NCBI GenBank assembly: GCA_963681505.1
Contig: OY811983.1
Coordinates: forward strand, 2,542,518 to 2,606,517
Source: Eunapius fragilis
Taxonomy: Eukaryota > Porifera > Demospongiae > Spongillida > Spongillidae
Reading direction: 5' to 3'
DNA length: 64,000 nt
Below the pieces are notes generated by a model. That model saw only the letters and a list, made by a program, of their open reading frames with translations. It was not told the origin of the DNA and did no database searches. The position numbers were made by a program, and so were the translations under genes. Shown here piece after piece: positions 31,050 through 43,379 of this stretch; positions within the stretch are counted from its first letter, which is position 1; the number at the start of each line of letters is the position of its first letter.

Positions 31050-31805
31050 CACAGTTTGCATGTGTCAAGTACTCTCAAGGAAGTATTTTTTACACTTTGT
31101 AAACAGCTGGATGCTATCACTTCTGTAACAATGGCTGTGAATCAAAACATTCTCCTGCAGGCTTTTTTTGTTTGATAGTAGAACATACAGTGAAAGTGAC
31201 TAGTGTAGGCCCGTTTTGATATGTGCCACTATTACATATGGCAACTGGGGTCACGCTGCTCTGGACATAATTCTTTTTTTTTCCCCCACAGGCTGCTGAG
31301 GGAAAGAAACTGTACAGTTAGATCTATAACAGCATATCATACTCTTCCCATTCCATGGGCTTTGAGACTTCTGGTATTATAGCCCCACCATTTCAGGGAG
31401 AGCTAGCTGCTCAGTGTCTCTCTCATCTTAATCTATAGCAGCAATCCTCCATGATTATCCAAAAAGGAGAACTGCAGCAGTTCTAGTGAGGTCACTGCCC
31501 CACTTCAAATAGCCTAGCTTTTTGAAGTTGGGATTGTGCATGGATTTGCATGTCCGGTAAATGGTGTTTTAATGGCTGATTCAAGCCCAACTCGACCGTC
31601 TCTTAGAATTGATAGTATCTAAATTAACCACCTCATATAAGCATGTGTACAATGGACAGTGTATTTAATCGGTAGAGTATATTTTAGTAATGGGATTGAG
31701 ATATCGTTACATTCATATTAATTGAGGTCACATGGTTATGGCAGTTACAAAAAGCGACACACAAACTGATACATTCTACAATGGTTGCGGTCCTTGATCA
31801 AAGTA

Positions 31806-33583
31806 CAGTAGCGGCTCGCACATTGCGACAATTTGCAATCCCACATTGGGAAAATATGCCCCATTCATAGTGATGTTAGGTTAGCCTAGGTGTTTGTGTT
31901 CGTAGCAATCGCTACAACCCACCACTAATGATTTCACTTGGTAATGGAATCTCATAGAAGGTGGTTTATGTCAACTATACCCCTGTTGATCCTCACAGCA
32001 GTTACTGTGACGGCATGCAAACACGCCTTACCTTCACATACCCTTTGGCTGGAATGAAAACAAACTTACCTGTACACACCTCACCTTTATATGTAAGGAC
32101 TGGCTCTAGATGGGCATGCAGCTGATGACAGATCGACAGGTTGCATATTAATGCCAGCCCCAACACCACAACTGTTAGTGTGAGACAGACAACACAAGTG
32201 GCATGATCGAGATGAATCGATCAGCACGTAGACCACCTACATATGCATGCGTGTGCACATAAGGCACTGAAGGTGGTAAGGGTATGATTGGGGTAAGTAA
32301 GCAAAGCCCTCGTGGCTTATAACATTTGAATGTCATGCATATGTACAAAATACTTTTTTGCACATGGCTAAATGTCTGAGCACGTACTGAACTGTTTTAG
32401 ATTAGTTGATGTTAATATAGAGCTATGCACAAGTGTTTTTGGGTTCCTACACTTACAAAGAAGCAGCATTAGCTTAAATCCCAGTGGCAACCAGCCTCAT
32501 ATACAGCATTTGTCAAAGTGCAACATCCATCTGCGAATAAAAAGCAGAGACCTAAATGCAATTGATCGGTGTTATCTGCATGAATGGTTGGCAAAGCTAT
32601 CCAAAATATTTTCTGATGTCCCATTTTTGACATGTGCATGTAATGCTGCAACTACACGTTGTATGAAACCATAGACATTTGTCAGACCAAATCACCATCA
32701 TATCCATTGACATGCACCAAATGCATGATCATAAAAAAGGTCATCATTCCACACACTATACCTCTTTTGTCTGTCATGCTTTTCACCTTCGCACAGCTGA
32801 AAAGGGTGTGCTCATTGCCAAAAATGATGAGTTATCGTGTGGTATGGTGGAATTAGGATGAACTGCACTCCTCCTATCTTAATGCACCAAATTTAGACAT
32901 TCTGAACCTTACAGCGAGTCTGATATTCCATGTACATCCTTATCGATCTATACCTACACTGGTCCTTTTAACCTGAGGTGTTTCATTGTTCTTATGCTTT
33001 GTTTGTCGAGGTGGCCTTGAGCTTCTTCAGATTCATAGCAATTGGTGCTCCTATGGCTAGTAACTGTGATTGGTTTGGTGGTACAGGGTAAATCATTTAA
33101 AGGACATGTGCATCCTCAGCTGGGGATAGGCATCCGTGTAAAACATGATTCTTGGTAAGGTACTGTTGACACAGTTTGTATTGTGTTGTAACACAGGAGG
33201 CCACATCATATTGTACACAGGCTGGCACTTGCACAAGATGCACATACCTTATGTGCACATGCATGCATATGTAGGTGGTTTATGTGCTGATCCATTCATC
33301 TCGATCATGTTACTTGTGTTGTCTGTCTCACACTAACAGTCGTGGTGTTGGAGCTGGCATTAATATGCAACCTGCCTATCGAGCCACTCCTTACATATAA
33401 CGGTGAGGTGTGTACAGGTAAGTTTGTTTTCATTCCAGCCAAAGGGTATGTGCACGTTTGCATGCTGTCACAATAACTGCTGGGAGGATCAACAGGGGTA
33501 TAGTTTACATAAACCACCTTCTAATGAGATCCCATCACCATTAGTGGTGGGTTGTAGTGATTGCTACGAACACAAACACCTAC
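31806..33583. mobile_element. Tc1/mariner-like element, copy II, right end lost
   Basis: The left end CAGTAGCGGCTCGCA and the left arm match copy I. The right arm stops near 33583 inside the AACACAAACACCTA segment and is joined directly to the array-unit upstream segment (TAGTGTAGGCCCGGTTTGAT), so the outer 240 bases of the right arm are missing. Confidence 0.6.
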
Positions 33584-34430
33584 TAGTGTAGGCCCGGTTT
33601 GATATGTGCCACTATTACATTTGGCAACTGGGGTCATGCGGCTCTGGACATAATTCTTTTTTTTTTTTTTTCCACAGGCTGCTGAGGGAAAGAAACCGTA
33701 CAGTGCATGAGATCTATAAGAACATATCCTATTCTTTCCATTCCATGGGCTTTGAGACTTCTGGTGTTATAGCCTCACCATTTCAGGGAGAGCTAGCTGC
33801 TCAGTGTCTCTCTCATCTTAGTCTACTGCAGCAATCCTCCATGATTATCCAAAAAGGAGAACTGCAGCTGTTCTAGTGGGGTTATTGCCCCACTTCAAAT
33901 ACCCTAGCTTGTTTAAGTTGGGATTGTGCATGGATTTGCATGTCCGGTAAAGGTGTTATGATATGTTTTAATGCCTGATTCAAGCCCAACTCGACCGTCT
34001 CTATATCTAAATTGACCACCTCACATTCGCATGCGTACGATGGACAGTGTATTTAATCGGTAGAGTAATGAATTGAGATTAATTCCATATAGTTAAATTC
34101 ATGTTAATTGAGGTCACATAGTTATGGCAGCTACAAAAAGCGGCACACAAACTGATACATTCTACAATGGTTGCGGTCCTTGATCATAGTACAGTAGCGG
34201 CTCGCACATTGCGACAATTTGGAATCCCACATTGGGAACATACAGTATCCCTACCCTTATATCAACCCCCCTAATACCATGGGGGTTGATATGAGGGTAG
34301 AGTGCATGTGGGAAGGTTTTGTGTTCCTAGCGATGGCCTCAACCCACTTATGAGTTCACCTTGTGAAGGAATCTTATTAGAAGGTGGTTTATGTCAACTA
34401 TGCCCCTGTTGATCCTCCCAGCAGATATTA
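33584..34430. repeat. Gene-less fragment of an array unit
   Basis: 33584-34190 matches the region upstream of the array genes, including the reverse-transcriptase-type fragment (near 33680). 34191-34430 is a diverged left arm of the Tc1-like element. There is no copy of the array gene here. Confidence 0.65.
34251..34300. repeat. Hairpin
   Basis: CTACCCTTATATCAACCCCC is paired with GGGGGTTGATATGAGGGTAG across a 10-base loop with one mismatch. It interrupts the diverged Tc1-like arm. Confidence 0.85.
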
Positions 34431-34479
34431 ACGGAGTACACCAGGTCAATATGAGGTAAGAGGGTAGGGGCACAGCAAA

Positions 34480-35215
34480 CACTCGGGAATTAAGTGGACT
34501 TCATTAGCAACCAAATCTGTTTTTAGTCTGAGCTGGTCCTGAACCTTGCCAAGCAACTCAATGCTCCTTATGAGCTTGGTTTTGTCTGAAGTCAATGCGA
34601 GACTCAAGTAACACCATGAGCTCCCTCATCTTCTCGCGAGCCTGATTCAACAAAATAACAGCAAGCTTGTTCACTACCTCTACATCAGAATCACACTCTG
34701 AGTTCTCCTCCTCCACACGCTGCTCAGCCTCAATCTTGTCAAAACACCGCCTTCACGAAAGCATCATAATCATCAGTCTCACAATCAGCCTGTACCACCG
34801 GAGCCAACGCACCCAGTGCATCCATCTCCTCCTCTGTTAGCACGCAGAATCAAACTCACGTACAGCCTCCTCCTCAGATTCAGAGAAGACTATGCTCAGC
34901 TTTCCAAAAAGATCAGCAAGATGATCTGCTGCCTTCTGCACATGAGTATCGCCTTTACTGACCTTCTCCTAGTCCTCGATGTACCTCTGGTTCACCTCGA
35001 AGGGGAGGATCGATACCGGCCTTTCACCAGCAGTTCTTAATTACCTCATCAGGAATGCCTCTCAATGCATCCCGTGCCCACAACATAGCCTGCTTCACAT
35101 CTGGAGAAGCCAGCTGCCCTGCTTGTCCCGCCCCTGCCCCGCCTTCTTCATGCAGCCACGACACAAGCTTCGCTCGCCACTTGCGAGCAAGCGATGATAT
35201 CCTGATCGAGGGGCT
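34480..35215 (-). pseudogene. Pogo/Tigger-like transposase C-terminal remnant
   Basis: The minus strand reads ARKWRAKLVSWLHEEGG, then PDVKQAMLWARDALRGIPDE, then NCW, a TGA stop, and KAGIDPPL. The W-x-x-A-W-x-x-I...N-C-W-x-K-A-G-I pattern is the C-terminal end of pogo/Tigger/Jerky-type transposases (DDE_1 family). Further left the frame is broken several times, with acidic pieces such as LTEEEMDALGALAPVVQADC. No catalytic domain remains. It is wedged between two Tc1-like copies and interrupts the array. Confidence 0.6.
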
Positions 35216-35390
35216 GCACGACGGACGTTGTGTTGGGATGTAATGCTGCAGCTACAATTTGTATGGTACCGTACACATTTGTCAACCATATCCATCAAAA
35301 TTGTTGCATGATACACAGTACTGTACAGGTACGTACGGGTACTGTACAGGTAGTTTGTTTTCTGTGGAGCCAAAGGGGTAGGGATACTGT

Positions 35391-37250
35391 ATGCCCCATT
35401 CATAGTGATACAGTTAGGCTAGGTGTTTGTGTTCGTAGCAATCCCGCTACAACCCACCCCTAATGATTTCACTTGGTGATGGAATCTCATTAGAAGGTGG
35501 TTTATGTCAACTATACCCCTGTTGATCCTCCCAGCAGTTATTGTGACGGCATGCAAACGCGCCTTACCTTCACATACCCTTTGGCTGGAAGGAAAACAAA
35601 CTTACCTGTACACACCTCACCTTTATATGTAAGGACTGGCTCTAGGTGGACAGCTGATGACAGATAGACAGGTTGCATATTAATGCCAGCTCCAACACCA
35701 CGACTGTTAGTGTGAGACGGACAACACAAGTGGCATATAGAGATGTATGGATCAGCACGTAGACCACCTACATATGCATGCGTGTGCACATAAGGCACTG
35801 AAGGTGGTAAGGGTATGATTGGGGTAAGTAAGCAAAGCCCTCGTGGCTTATAACATTTGAATGTCATGCATATGTACAAAATACTTTTTTGCACATGGCT
35901 AAATGTCTGAGCACGTACTGAACTGTTTTAGATTAGTTGATGTTAATATAGACCTATGCACAAGTGTTTTTGGGTTCCTGCACGTACAAAGAAGCAGCAT
36001 TAGCAGTGGCAACCAGCCTCATCTACAGCATTTGTTAAAGTGCAACATCCATCTGCGAATAAAAAGCAGAGACCTAAATGCAATTGATCGGTGTTATCTG
36101 CATGAATGGTTGGCAAAGCTGTCCAAAATATTTTCTGATGTCCCATTTTTGACATGTACATGTAATGCTGCAGCTAAAGTTGTATGAAACCATACACATT
36201 TGTCAGACCAAATCACCATCACATCCATTGACATGCACCAAATGCATGAGCATAAAAAAGGTCATTATTCCACACACTATTCCTCTTTCTACTGTCATGC
36301 TTTTCACCTTTGCACAGCTGAAAATGGTGCATGTGCTCATTGCCAAAACATGACGAGTTATCGTGTGGTATGGTGGAATTAGGATGAACTGCACTCCTCC
36401 TATCTTAATGCACCAAATTTAGACATTCTGAACCTTACAGTGAGTCTGATATTCCATGTACATCCTTATTGATCTATACCTACACTGGTCCTTTTAACCT
36501 GAGGTGTTTCATTGTTTTTTAATTTAATTAAACGTATGCTTTGTTTGTCCAGGTGACCTTGAGCTTCTTCAGATTCATAGCAATTGGTGCTAATATGGCT
36601 AGTAACTGTGATTGGTTTGGTGGTACAGGGTAAATCATTTAAAGGAGATGTGCATCCTCAGCTGGGGATTGGCATCTGAGTAGCTTGTAGAACATGATTC
36701 TTGGTAAGGTACTGTTGACACAGTTTGTATTGTGTTGTAACGCAGGAGGCCACATCATATTGTATGCAGGCTGGCACTTGCACAAGCTGCACATACCTTA
36801 TGTGCACACGCATGCATATGTAGGTGGTTTATGTGCTGATCCATTCATCCCGATCATGTTACCTGTGTTGGTTGTCTGTCTCACAATAACAGTCGTGGTG
36901 TTGGAGCTGGCATTAATATGCAACCTGCCTATCTGTCATCAGCTGCCCATCTAGAGCCAGTCCTTACATATAAGGGTGAGGTGTGTACAGGTAAGTTTGT
37001 TTTCATTCCAGCCAAAGGGTATGTGAAGGTAAGGCGCGTTTGCACGCCGTCACAATAACTGCTGGGAGGATCAACAGGGGTATAGTTGACATAAATCACC
37101 TTCTAATGAGATTCCATCACCAAGTGAAATCACTAGTTGTGGGTTGTAGCGATTGCTACGAACACAAACCCTAGCCTAACATCACTATGAATGGGGCATA
37201 TGTTCCCAATGTGGAATATGCAAATTGTCGCAATGTGCGAGCCGGTACTG
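35391..37250. mobile_element. Tc1/mariner-like element, copy III, left end lost
   Basis: It matches copy I from the GCCCCATTCATAGTGAT block onwards; the outer 50 bases of the left arm are replaced by unrelated sequence. The right terminus is intact and followed by TA. Confidence 0.6.
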
Positions 37251-37430
37251 TATAGACATTGATGTCACGTATCGCATTTTATGGCGAATGAATGAAAAAA
37301 CCACAAGAACTAGGTGGCAAATTATATAATATAAAGGCAGACAAAAAAGATTGTCCAGATGTCATCTGAACAACGCAACTGCCTCCAAGCTCAATTACAA
37401 ATAAGAAATTTAGAATGAATCAACTGAAAT

Positions 37431-39667
37431 ACATGAACAGGAATACAAGATGCAGCAGAATACACTAATCAGAATAAATGCACTAAATAACGAATGCTAT
37501 TATTAATACATACATACATATCCAGACACACTGAGACACACTGGCTATGAAAGTGACAATGAGGAACTATCCCCCTCCTGAAGGGAACAGCCACATCGTA
37601 AGAGGAGGGCTCGGGCATTGGCTCGCACAAGAGTCAAATTAAGGCGGCCATACAAGCTGCAGACAACCTTGGACTTGGGGGAGTTGGTCCTTGTGGCAAG
37701 GTATGATGCAAGCCGTGAAAAAGCTTGCATCGCTTCGTTGCCCCAGGCTCCATATGACTCGGCCACAAGGGAAATACATGTCCACCCTAGCTCGGAACAC
37801 TTGGCATCATTGGCAGAGTGCTTCCTTAGCTCAGCAGCAACCGCTGCTGACCCTGCTGTGCGACCCGCTTCAGAGATAAGAGTAGGGTTAAGCGGAGACA
37901 CCACAGTAAGGTCAAAGGCAGCAGGCTTGCCACAGAGCCAATTGGAAGCTAGGATGTCAGCAGGGCGTGTGTTCCGAAGCTCATGTCCTAGTCCACTACC
38001 GGCCTCTGCCTTCGCGCTGATGCAGGCATGATGGCAGGTTTGAAGCACTACATCCCTGAGCTTGTTGTGCCTGGATACAGCATCACCACCTCTCTTACAT
38101 GTTATTGCATGGTGACCTAGGGGATCCAAGGGATGTTCTGGACACAATGCACAGGGAGGTGAGCCAGGTGAGGTGTTTAGCCCCAGCCACCACTTGATGG
38201 CCATTTGGTGCTCGTTGGGGTCTAAGCTTAGACCCAGGCCTGGAGATGGTACTACAGAGAGCCAAGCAGAGGCATGGGGAGAGGAGATAGATAGGAGACG
38301 AGCCTTGTCAGCCACAGAGCTCTGGGATAGAAGAGAGTTAAATTGAATGTTTTCTAATGCAGCTGATAGAGTGTGTTGTCGGCAAGGAGAAGATGCAAGA
38401 CTGTTAATATTAATTGCATTCTCAGGGGGAACACACCTATTGTAGGAATTGACCGCATCAGCCAGGAAATTATCTGATGGTGAGGCAAGGCCTGCAGTAC
38501 TGATGGAGGCGATAAAGGCTGCATTAGAGTGATGAGCTAGTGAACGAAGCCCCAGGCCACCTCTGCTTAAGCTCAACTGGGCCTGCATCCAAGAACTGTC
38601 AGTAGTGTCAATAGCTTGGCACTCTGTGAAGGTGCACCTAACCTGCTCATCAAAGGCATGCAACTCATCCAATGCCAGGGATGGGGGAGTGGAACGTGCA
38701 ATATGGACCAATTTGGTAAATCCACCACACATGCGTAGTAGAATGAGAGCAATCTGAGGATCACATGACCCGAGCTTAACCAGGGAGGATAGCAAAATGG
38801 AGGCAGCAGCACGTTGAGAGGCAATAAATGATGAACAAAATGCAACATCCCCTATGGGGGCTCCAAGGATGATAAGATTGGGAGTACAAGATTTGTTCAT
38901 CTGAGAAGGGAATACACTGAGGTCACCTTGGCCAAAAAGCTCACATTTAGATGGATTTAGATGGAGCCCCAATGAGGGACCTAAATCTTGAAGTAGACAT
39001 ACAACATGCTGGACAGAGGTAGATGGGCCGGCCACCACCCCATCATCCAGGTACCATGCATTGAAAAGTAAGTCTTGGCAACTTTCCTCCTTGGAGATGG
39101 AAAGGACCAGATGGTGCAGGACCAAGGCAAAGTAGAAGGGGCCTAGGGGATCCCCTTGCTGCACACCAGCCTCAGAAGTCAAAGCTCCCAAAGAATGCCA
39201 CAGGAAAGGGTGTTGGCCATAACACCATGTTGTCCATGGGAGGAGAAGGGGAAAATGTAGGGTGCATTGGTCAAGGAGGGACTGGCGAGACACTAGGTTG
39301 AAGGCATTTTTCATATCAACCTTCAAGCAGACAAATTCAGGGTCGTGCCAATGATTATCAAGACAACGTCTGAGGCCATGGATTACCTTCTCACATCCTT
39401 GGGGGAGAGCAACACCAAACTGAAAAGGTTGAAAGAAAGCAGAAGCATCTTCCTTAATCAAACTGCATAGACATTTGCTGGTGAGTCGGCGAAGTGATTC
39501 ACCCACTGCGATGGGCCTGATGTCCTGTGTACCTTTCCTTAAAGCAACTAAGCTGCCCCCGGCCATGTACTGGGAAATTGCAGCTGGGGCTTGTCCAGAG
39601 GCGAGGAGATTTATTATACCCCGAAGGAGGGAGCAGATGGAAGTAGGAACTGGAACTTCAGCCACAT
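37431..39667 (-). mobile_element. 5'-truncated non-LTR retrotransposon
   Basis: It splits a repeat that is uninterrupted at 27990-28010 and 43520-43540 (CAACTGAAAT followed by CAGAGATATATGG). Only AT is shared at the two junctions, so the target duplication is 2 bases or absent. The element's 3' end is at the left, with a TACATACATACATA stretch in its untranslated tail. Its 5' end at 39667 lies just before the reverse transcriptase domain, a typical truncation. Confidence 0.8.
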
Positions 39668-39698
39668 CAGAGATATATGGATTGCATGAATGCATCAA
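37545..39698 (-). CDS. Reverse transcriptase with C-terminal restriction-like endonuclease
   Basis: One uninterrupted frame of 717 codons. RT motifs run in order: RPIAVGE (61-67), KVDMKNAFNLVSR (126-138) with the first catalytic Asp, QQGDPLGP (180-187), WYLDDG (215-220) with the Asp pair, and LGLHLNPSKCELFG. A CCHC knuckle (516-534) follows, then SRHNKLRD (542-549), RPADI (578-582) and FDLTVV (595-600), the layout of restriction-like endonucleases in R2-type non-LTR elements. The first ten codons (MMHSCNPYIS) come from the flanking target repeat, so the Met is accidental and the true N-terminus was lost at insertion. The domains look intact, but without its own 5' end the copy is probably not expressed as in the full element. 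Confidence 0.82.
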   Translation of the reverse strand: MMHSCNPYISDVAEVPVPTSICSLLRGIINLLASGQAPAAISQYMAGGSLVALRKGTQDIRPIAVGESLRRLTSKCLCSLIKEDASAFFQPFQFGVALPQGCEKVIHGLRRCLDNHWHDPEFVCLKVDMKNAFNLVSRQSLLDQCTLHFPLLLPWTTWCYGQHPFLWHSLGALTSEAGVQQGDPLGPFYFALVLHHLVLSISKEESCQDLLFNAWYLDDGVVAGPSTSVQHVVCLLQDLGPSLGLHLNPSKCELFGQGDLSVFPSQMNKSCTPNLIILGAPIGDVAFCSSFIASQRAAASILLSSLVKLGSCDPQIALILLRMCGGFTKLVHIARSTPPSLALDELHAFDEQVRCTFTECQAIDTTDSSWMQAQLSLSRGGLGLRSLAHHSNAAFIASISTAGLASPSDNFLADAVNSYNRCVPPENAININSLASSPCRQHTLSAALENIQFNSLLSQSSVADKARLLSISSPHASAWLSVVPSPGLGLSLDPNEHQMAIKWWLGLNTSPGSPPCALCPEHPLDPLGHHAITCKRGGDAVSRHNKLRDVVLQTCHHACISAKAEAGSGLGHELRNTRPADILASNWLCGKPAAFDLTVVSPLNPTLISEAGRTAGSAAVAAELRKHSANDAKCSELGWTCISLVAESYGAWGNEAMQAFSRLASYLATRTNSPKSKVVCSLYGRLNLTLVRANARALLLRCGCSLQEGDSSSLSLS

Positions 39699-41085
39699 TA
39701 ATCCATAGTTTTAAGATTTCTTGCTTACATTTTCTTGTAGGTTAGTTATTGTGCATAACTGTTACTGATATTGAGAAGATTTTACAGATAGAAGTTTTAT
39801 ACATAATAATGGTTGGTCCATTCAGATATATTACAAGCAATAATCTAAAAAGCAGAAGGAAGAAATCCTTGTAAGGATAAGGGCATTTAACTATGATATG
39901 AAAATCAATGCGATATCTAAGCCCTTTCTTTCCAGCTTGGTCCCTTATGGTTGCGTTCATATTGCCATTCTACAGAGCAGAAATGCTAACAATGACTTCA
40001 TGCAAAAGCTAACAATATTGTTTGCTAGCGTATAATTATCAACAATAATATACAGAGACTATCTAGCATTGCATATATTATTTTTACATCTATAACACTA
40101 CTATTTCCCTACCCTGTGTCAACTTGAGATTGAATATACATAGGCAAAAAAATCTCTTGTAGCAATAAATCTGGTTGTTACTGAAGTCGTGTATAAACTG
40201 CAGCTTAGTCTGGCTGCCCTTCAAAGCGGCAAGCTGCTGAACGTTGATGAACAAAAGATACAGCACTTCTAATGTTAGTTGCCTCAGTAGTTATGACTGC
40301 ATTCGATGGCACAGACACAGTCATTGACTTGAATTATATAAGGATCATGCATAAATGCATTGACATAATAAAGTCACCTGACAAATGTTCCATAACTCAA
40401 CAATTCACTCAAACAGGCAATCTGCTTTGCCTTAGACACAGTACCTCTGTACTCAATGAGTTCATTGTACAGATCACACATGTCAAATGATAGTTTGTAT
40501 GATGGAGAGAGAGGATAGAGAGACAGTGAGGAGATACCATTATATGTGCACTTGCATTGTGGCATACCTAAAAGACAGGATACATGTAGTAACCACTAAA
40601 TAGCAATGACAAACCAAAGCGTTCCAGGCTGGTAGAGGCTATAAAAGTGGCTATGAGTCATTCAATTCTTCATTAAGCAGCACAACATGTTTATGGAAAT
40701 CCCAAATCACAAGTCACCTAGCCGGGAATACTCTATTCGGTATCACATTTAAATCTGGACCTTCACCCCAGACTCCTAGCTAGGAAATGGTAGCACCCTC
40801 TTTAGCCAATTCCTGGATCCGCTGATGCGGGGTAACTCTACCGTTTTAGGATCAAAATTAGCACAACAAAAATTACCCACTTTCTGCTGTTGTGTATGCG
40901 ATGTAAACAATGTGCATTAATTCAAAGCAACTGAGCATATGTACATAAAATATACTGCACCTAAACTCTCTGAGTGTATCTACGTTGTTTGCAGCAGAGT
41001 ATAAAATGCGCAAACAGTACCAGTCCTATTTCTTGTTTTTAGTGTTATCCAAATCTGCTTCTTCCATCTCATCTAAATTCTCCGA
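39668..41085. repeat. Shared 3' flank of array copy 4
   Basis: Matches 28001-29451 closely. No independent gene is recognised. Confidence 0.75.
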
Positions 41086-42626
41086 CTACACCTCTTCCAA
41101 CCTTCCAGTCATCTGAAGTGGCTGAACAACAGGATTCAGTGGTTCAGATGCAAGGGAGGTCTGGTTCCTGGGTAACCTGGGTTTTGATGGGTTGAATCGT
41201 CTCCGCCATGGTAGCCTGAGTCTCCGTTGGTTGAATCGCCTCCTTGGTAACCTGGATCTCCTTTGGTTGCATCGTCTCCTATTTGGTAACCTGGATCTCC
41301 TTTGGTTGAATTGTCTCCTGTTTGGTAACCTGGATCTACATCTACATTGGTTGAATCGTTTCCTGTTTGATAACCCGCGTCTACATTGATTAAACCGTCT
41401 CCTGTTTGGTCTACATCGGTGAAATCGTCTCCTGAGTTTATATCGGTTAAATTGTCTCCTGTTTGGTATTCTGCATCTACATCGATTAGATCGTCTCCTG
41501 CTTAATCTCCATCGTTTGAAACATCTCCTGTTGGGTAAACAGGGTCTTCTTTGATTAAATCGTCTTGAGCAAGGTGATCGCTGGTCTCCTCTCGATGCAG
41601 TCCCCATGCTCTCTATATCCATTAGCATGAAACTATTGTAAACACGTACAAATTTGTTGTGACGAAAAAGGGATACCTTCTGAGGAGTCATCTTTATCCA
41701 GCATCTCTGTAGGGTCATCTTCAGCACTCTCTCCTTTAGGTGTAAGTAATGCTATGGTATTAACTATTTCAGTACTAAGATATGTACTATAACTGAAGGA
41801 TGAAAGTACGTGCACATACACACACAGAGGTTGAAGGTCACCTTCAGACGAGACATCCAGCATTACATCCTCATAACTGTCCCTCTTAGATTGCTCCTCT
41901 GAATCAATGTCATACACACCGTCATCTTCAAGCTCCTCTTCAGTATCTGCATAGTGGTAGAGGATTAAATCCATTTTTACGTATATGCAATGTGAGCTAC
42001 TGATCAGAGTACAAGCAACTACCCTATGGAAATACAATTACCTTCTGCCAGTAATGCATCATCAAACACATCGACTTGAGATGACTCCCTGGATCAACAT
42101 TGCCAACATTATCCACTTCAAGTTCCTCTCCATCCTCTACATACAGTGAGGTGGGGGTGGAGTAAGGGAACGTGTAACTCTTGGGTCCATTGGTACCATG
42201 AGCATTGATCAAAGCAGGTGCAACTAAAGATTACCTTCAGATGAAACATCCTCATAACTGCCATCGCTAGACCACAGCTGTAAATCTATGTCATCCATAT
42301 TGTCCTTTTCAAGCCCCTCTCCATTGCTTACATCATCTTTACATATAACCAATAGCATTTTAGAGATGAGGGGTTATTTATGGATACTGGTTATAACAAT
42401 GCAATCATTTTACATTTGTACATCACCATATTAAATCTCACCATTTGACCACTCTCCTGTTCTGGCATCATTGATGCTACCTTTGTCAATCATCCCTTCA
42501 TCACCTAATGCACCACCTAATAATTGATGCTACAAAATTAAATTCAAAAAACGTACTGTATCGGATGCTCTTGCAGTTGCACAACACTGCAATGGTGGAC
42601 CAGACCACCCAAGCCTTCACCAGCAT
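41086..42626 (-). pseudogene. Array gene copy 4, one-base deletion in exon 4
   Basis: Exons by comparison: 42626-42557, 42516-42442, 42336-42235, 42136-42042, 41946-41842, 41751-41677 and 41612-41086. The signal peptide exon and acidic exons are like copy 3, and the last exon is of the short type (ESMGTASRGDQRSPCSRRF then RLPNRRRFNQRR-type units, ending TGRLEEV). Exon 4 is 95 bases instead of 96: ACTCCCTGG replaces ACTCCTCTGG near 42089, which throws the downstream exons out of frame. All other exons are open in the expected frame, so the lesion is recent, is bypassed by skipping exon 4 (which is phase-neutral), or is a sequencing error. Confidence 0.55.
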
Positions 42627-42663
42627 CCTGCAGCTATGGTGTGAGAATGACTGCACACTCATA

Positions 42664-42673
42664 CTTATATATG
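42664..42673 (-). promoter_or_regulatory. TATA box of array copy 4
   Basis: The minus strand reads GCATATATAAG about 40 bases before the ATG at 42626. Confidence 0.55.
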
Positions 42674-43379
42674 CAAAGTTTGCATGTGTCAAGAACTCTC
42701 AAGGAAGTATTTTTTACACTTTGTAAACAGCTGGATGTTATCACTTCTGTAACAATGGCTGTGAATCAAAACATTCTCCTGCAGGCTGTTTTTGTTTGAT
42801 AGTAGAACATATAGTGAAAGTGACTAGTGTAGGCCCGTTTTGATATGTGCCACTATTACATATGGCAACTGGGGTCACGCAGCTCTGGACATAATTATTT
42901 TTTCCCACAGGCTGCTGAGGGAAAGAAATTGTACAATGAGATCTATAACAGCATATCCTACTCTTTCCATTCCATGGCCTTTGAGACTTGTGGTGTTATA
43001 ACCTCACCATTTCAGGGAGAGCTAGCTGCTCAATGTCTCTCTCATCTTAGTCTACTGCAGCAATCCTCCATGATTATCCAAAAAGGAAAACTGCAGCTGT
43101 TCTGGAGTCATTGCTCCACTTCAAATACCCCCTAGCTTGTTTAAGTTGGGATTGTGCATGGATTTGCATGTCCGGTAAAAATGGTGTTATGATACGTTTT
43201 AATGCCTGATTCAAGCCCAACTCGACGGTCTCACAGAATTGATTATATCTAAATTAACCGCCTGCATGCGTACGATGGACAGTGTATTTAATCGGTAGAG
43301 ACGGATGAGTATATTTTAGTAATGAGATTGAGATTAATTCCATATTGTTACAGTCATATTAATTGAGGTCACATGGTTA

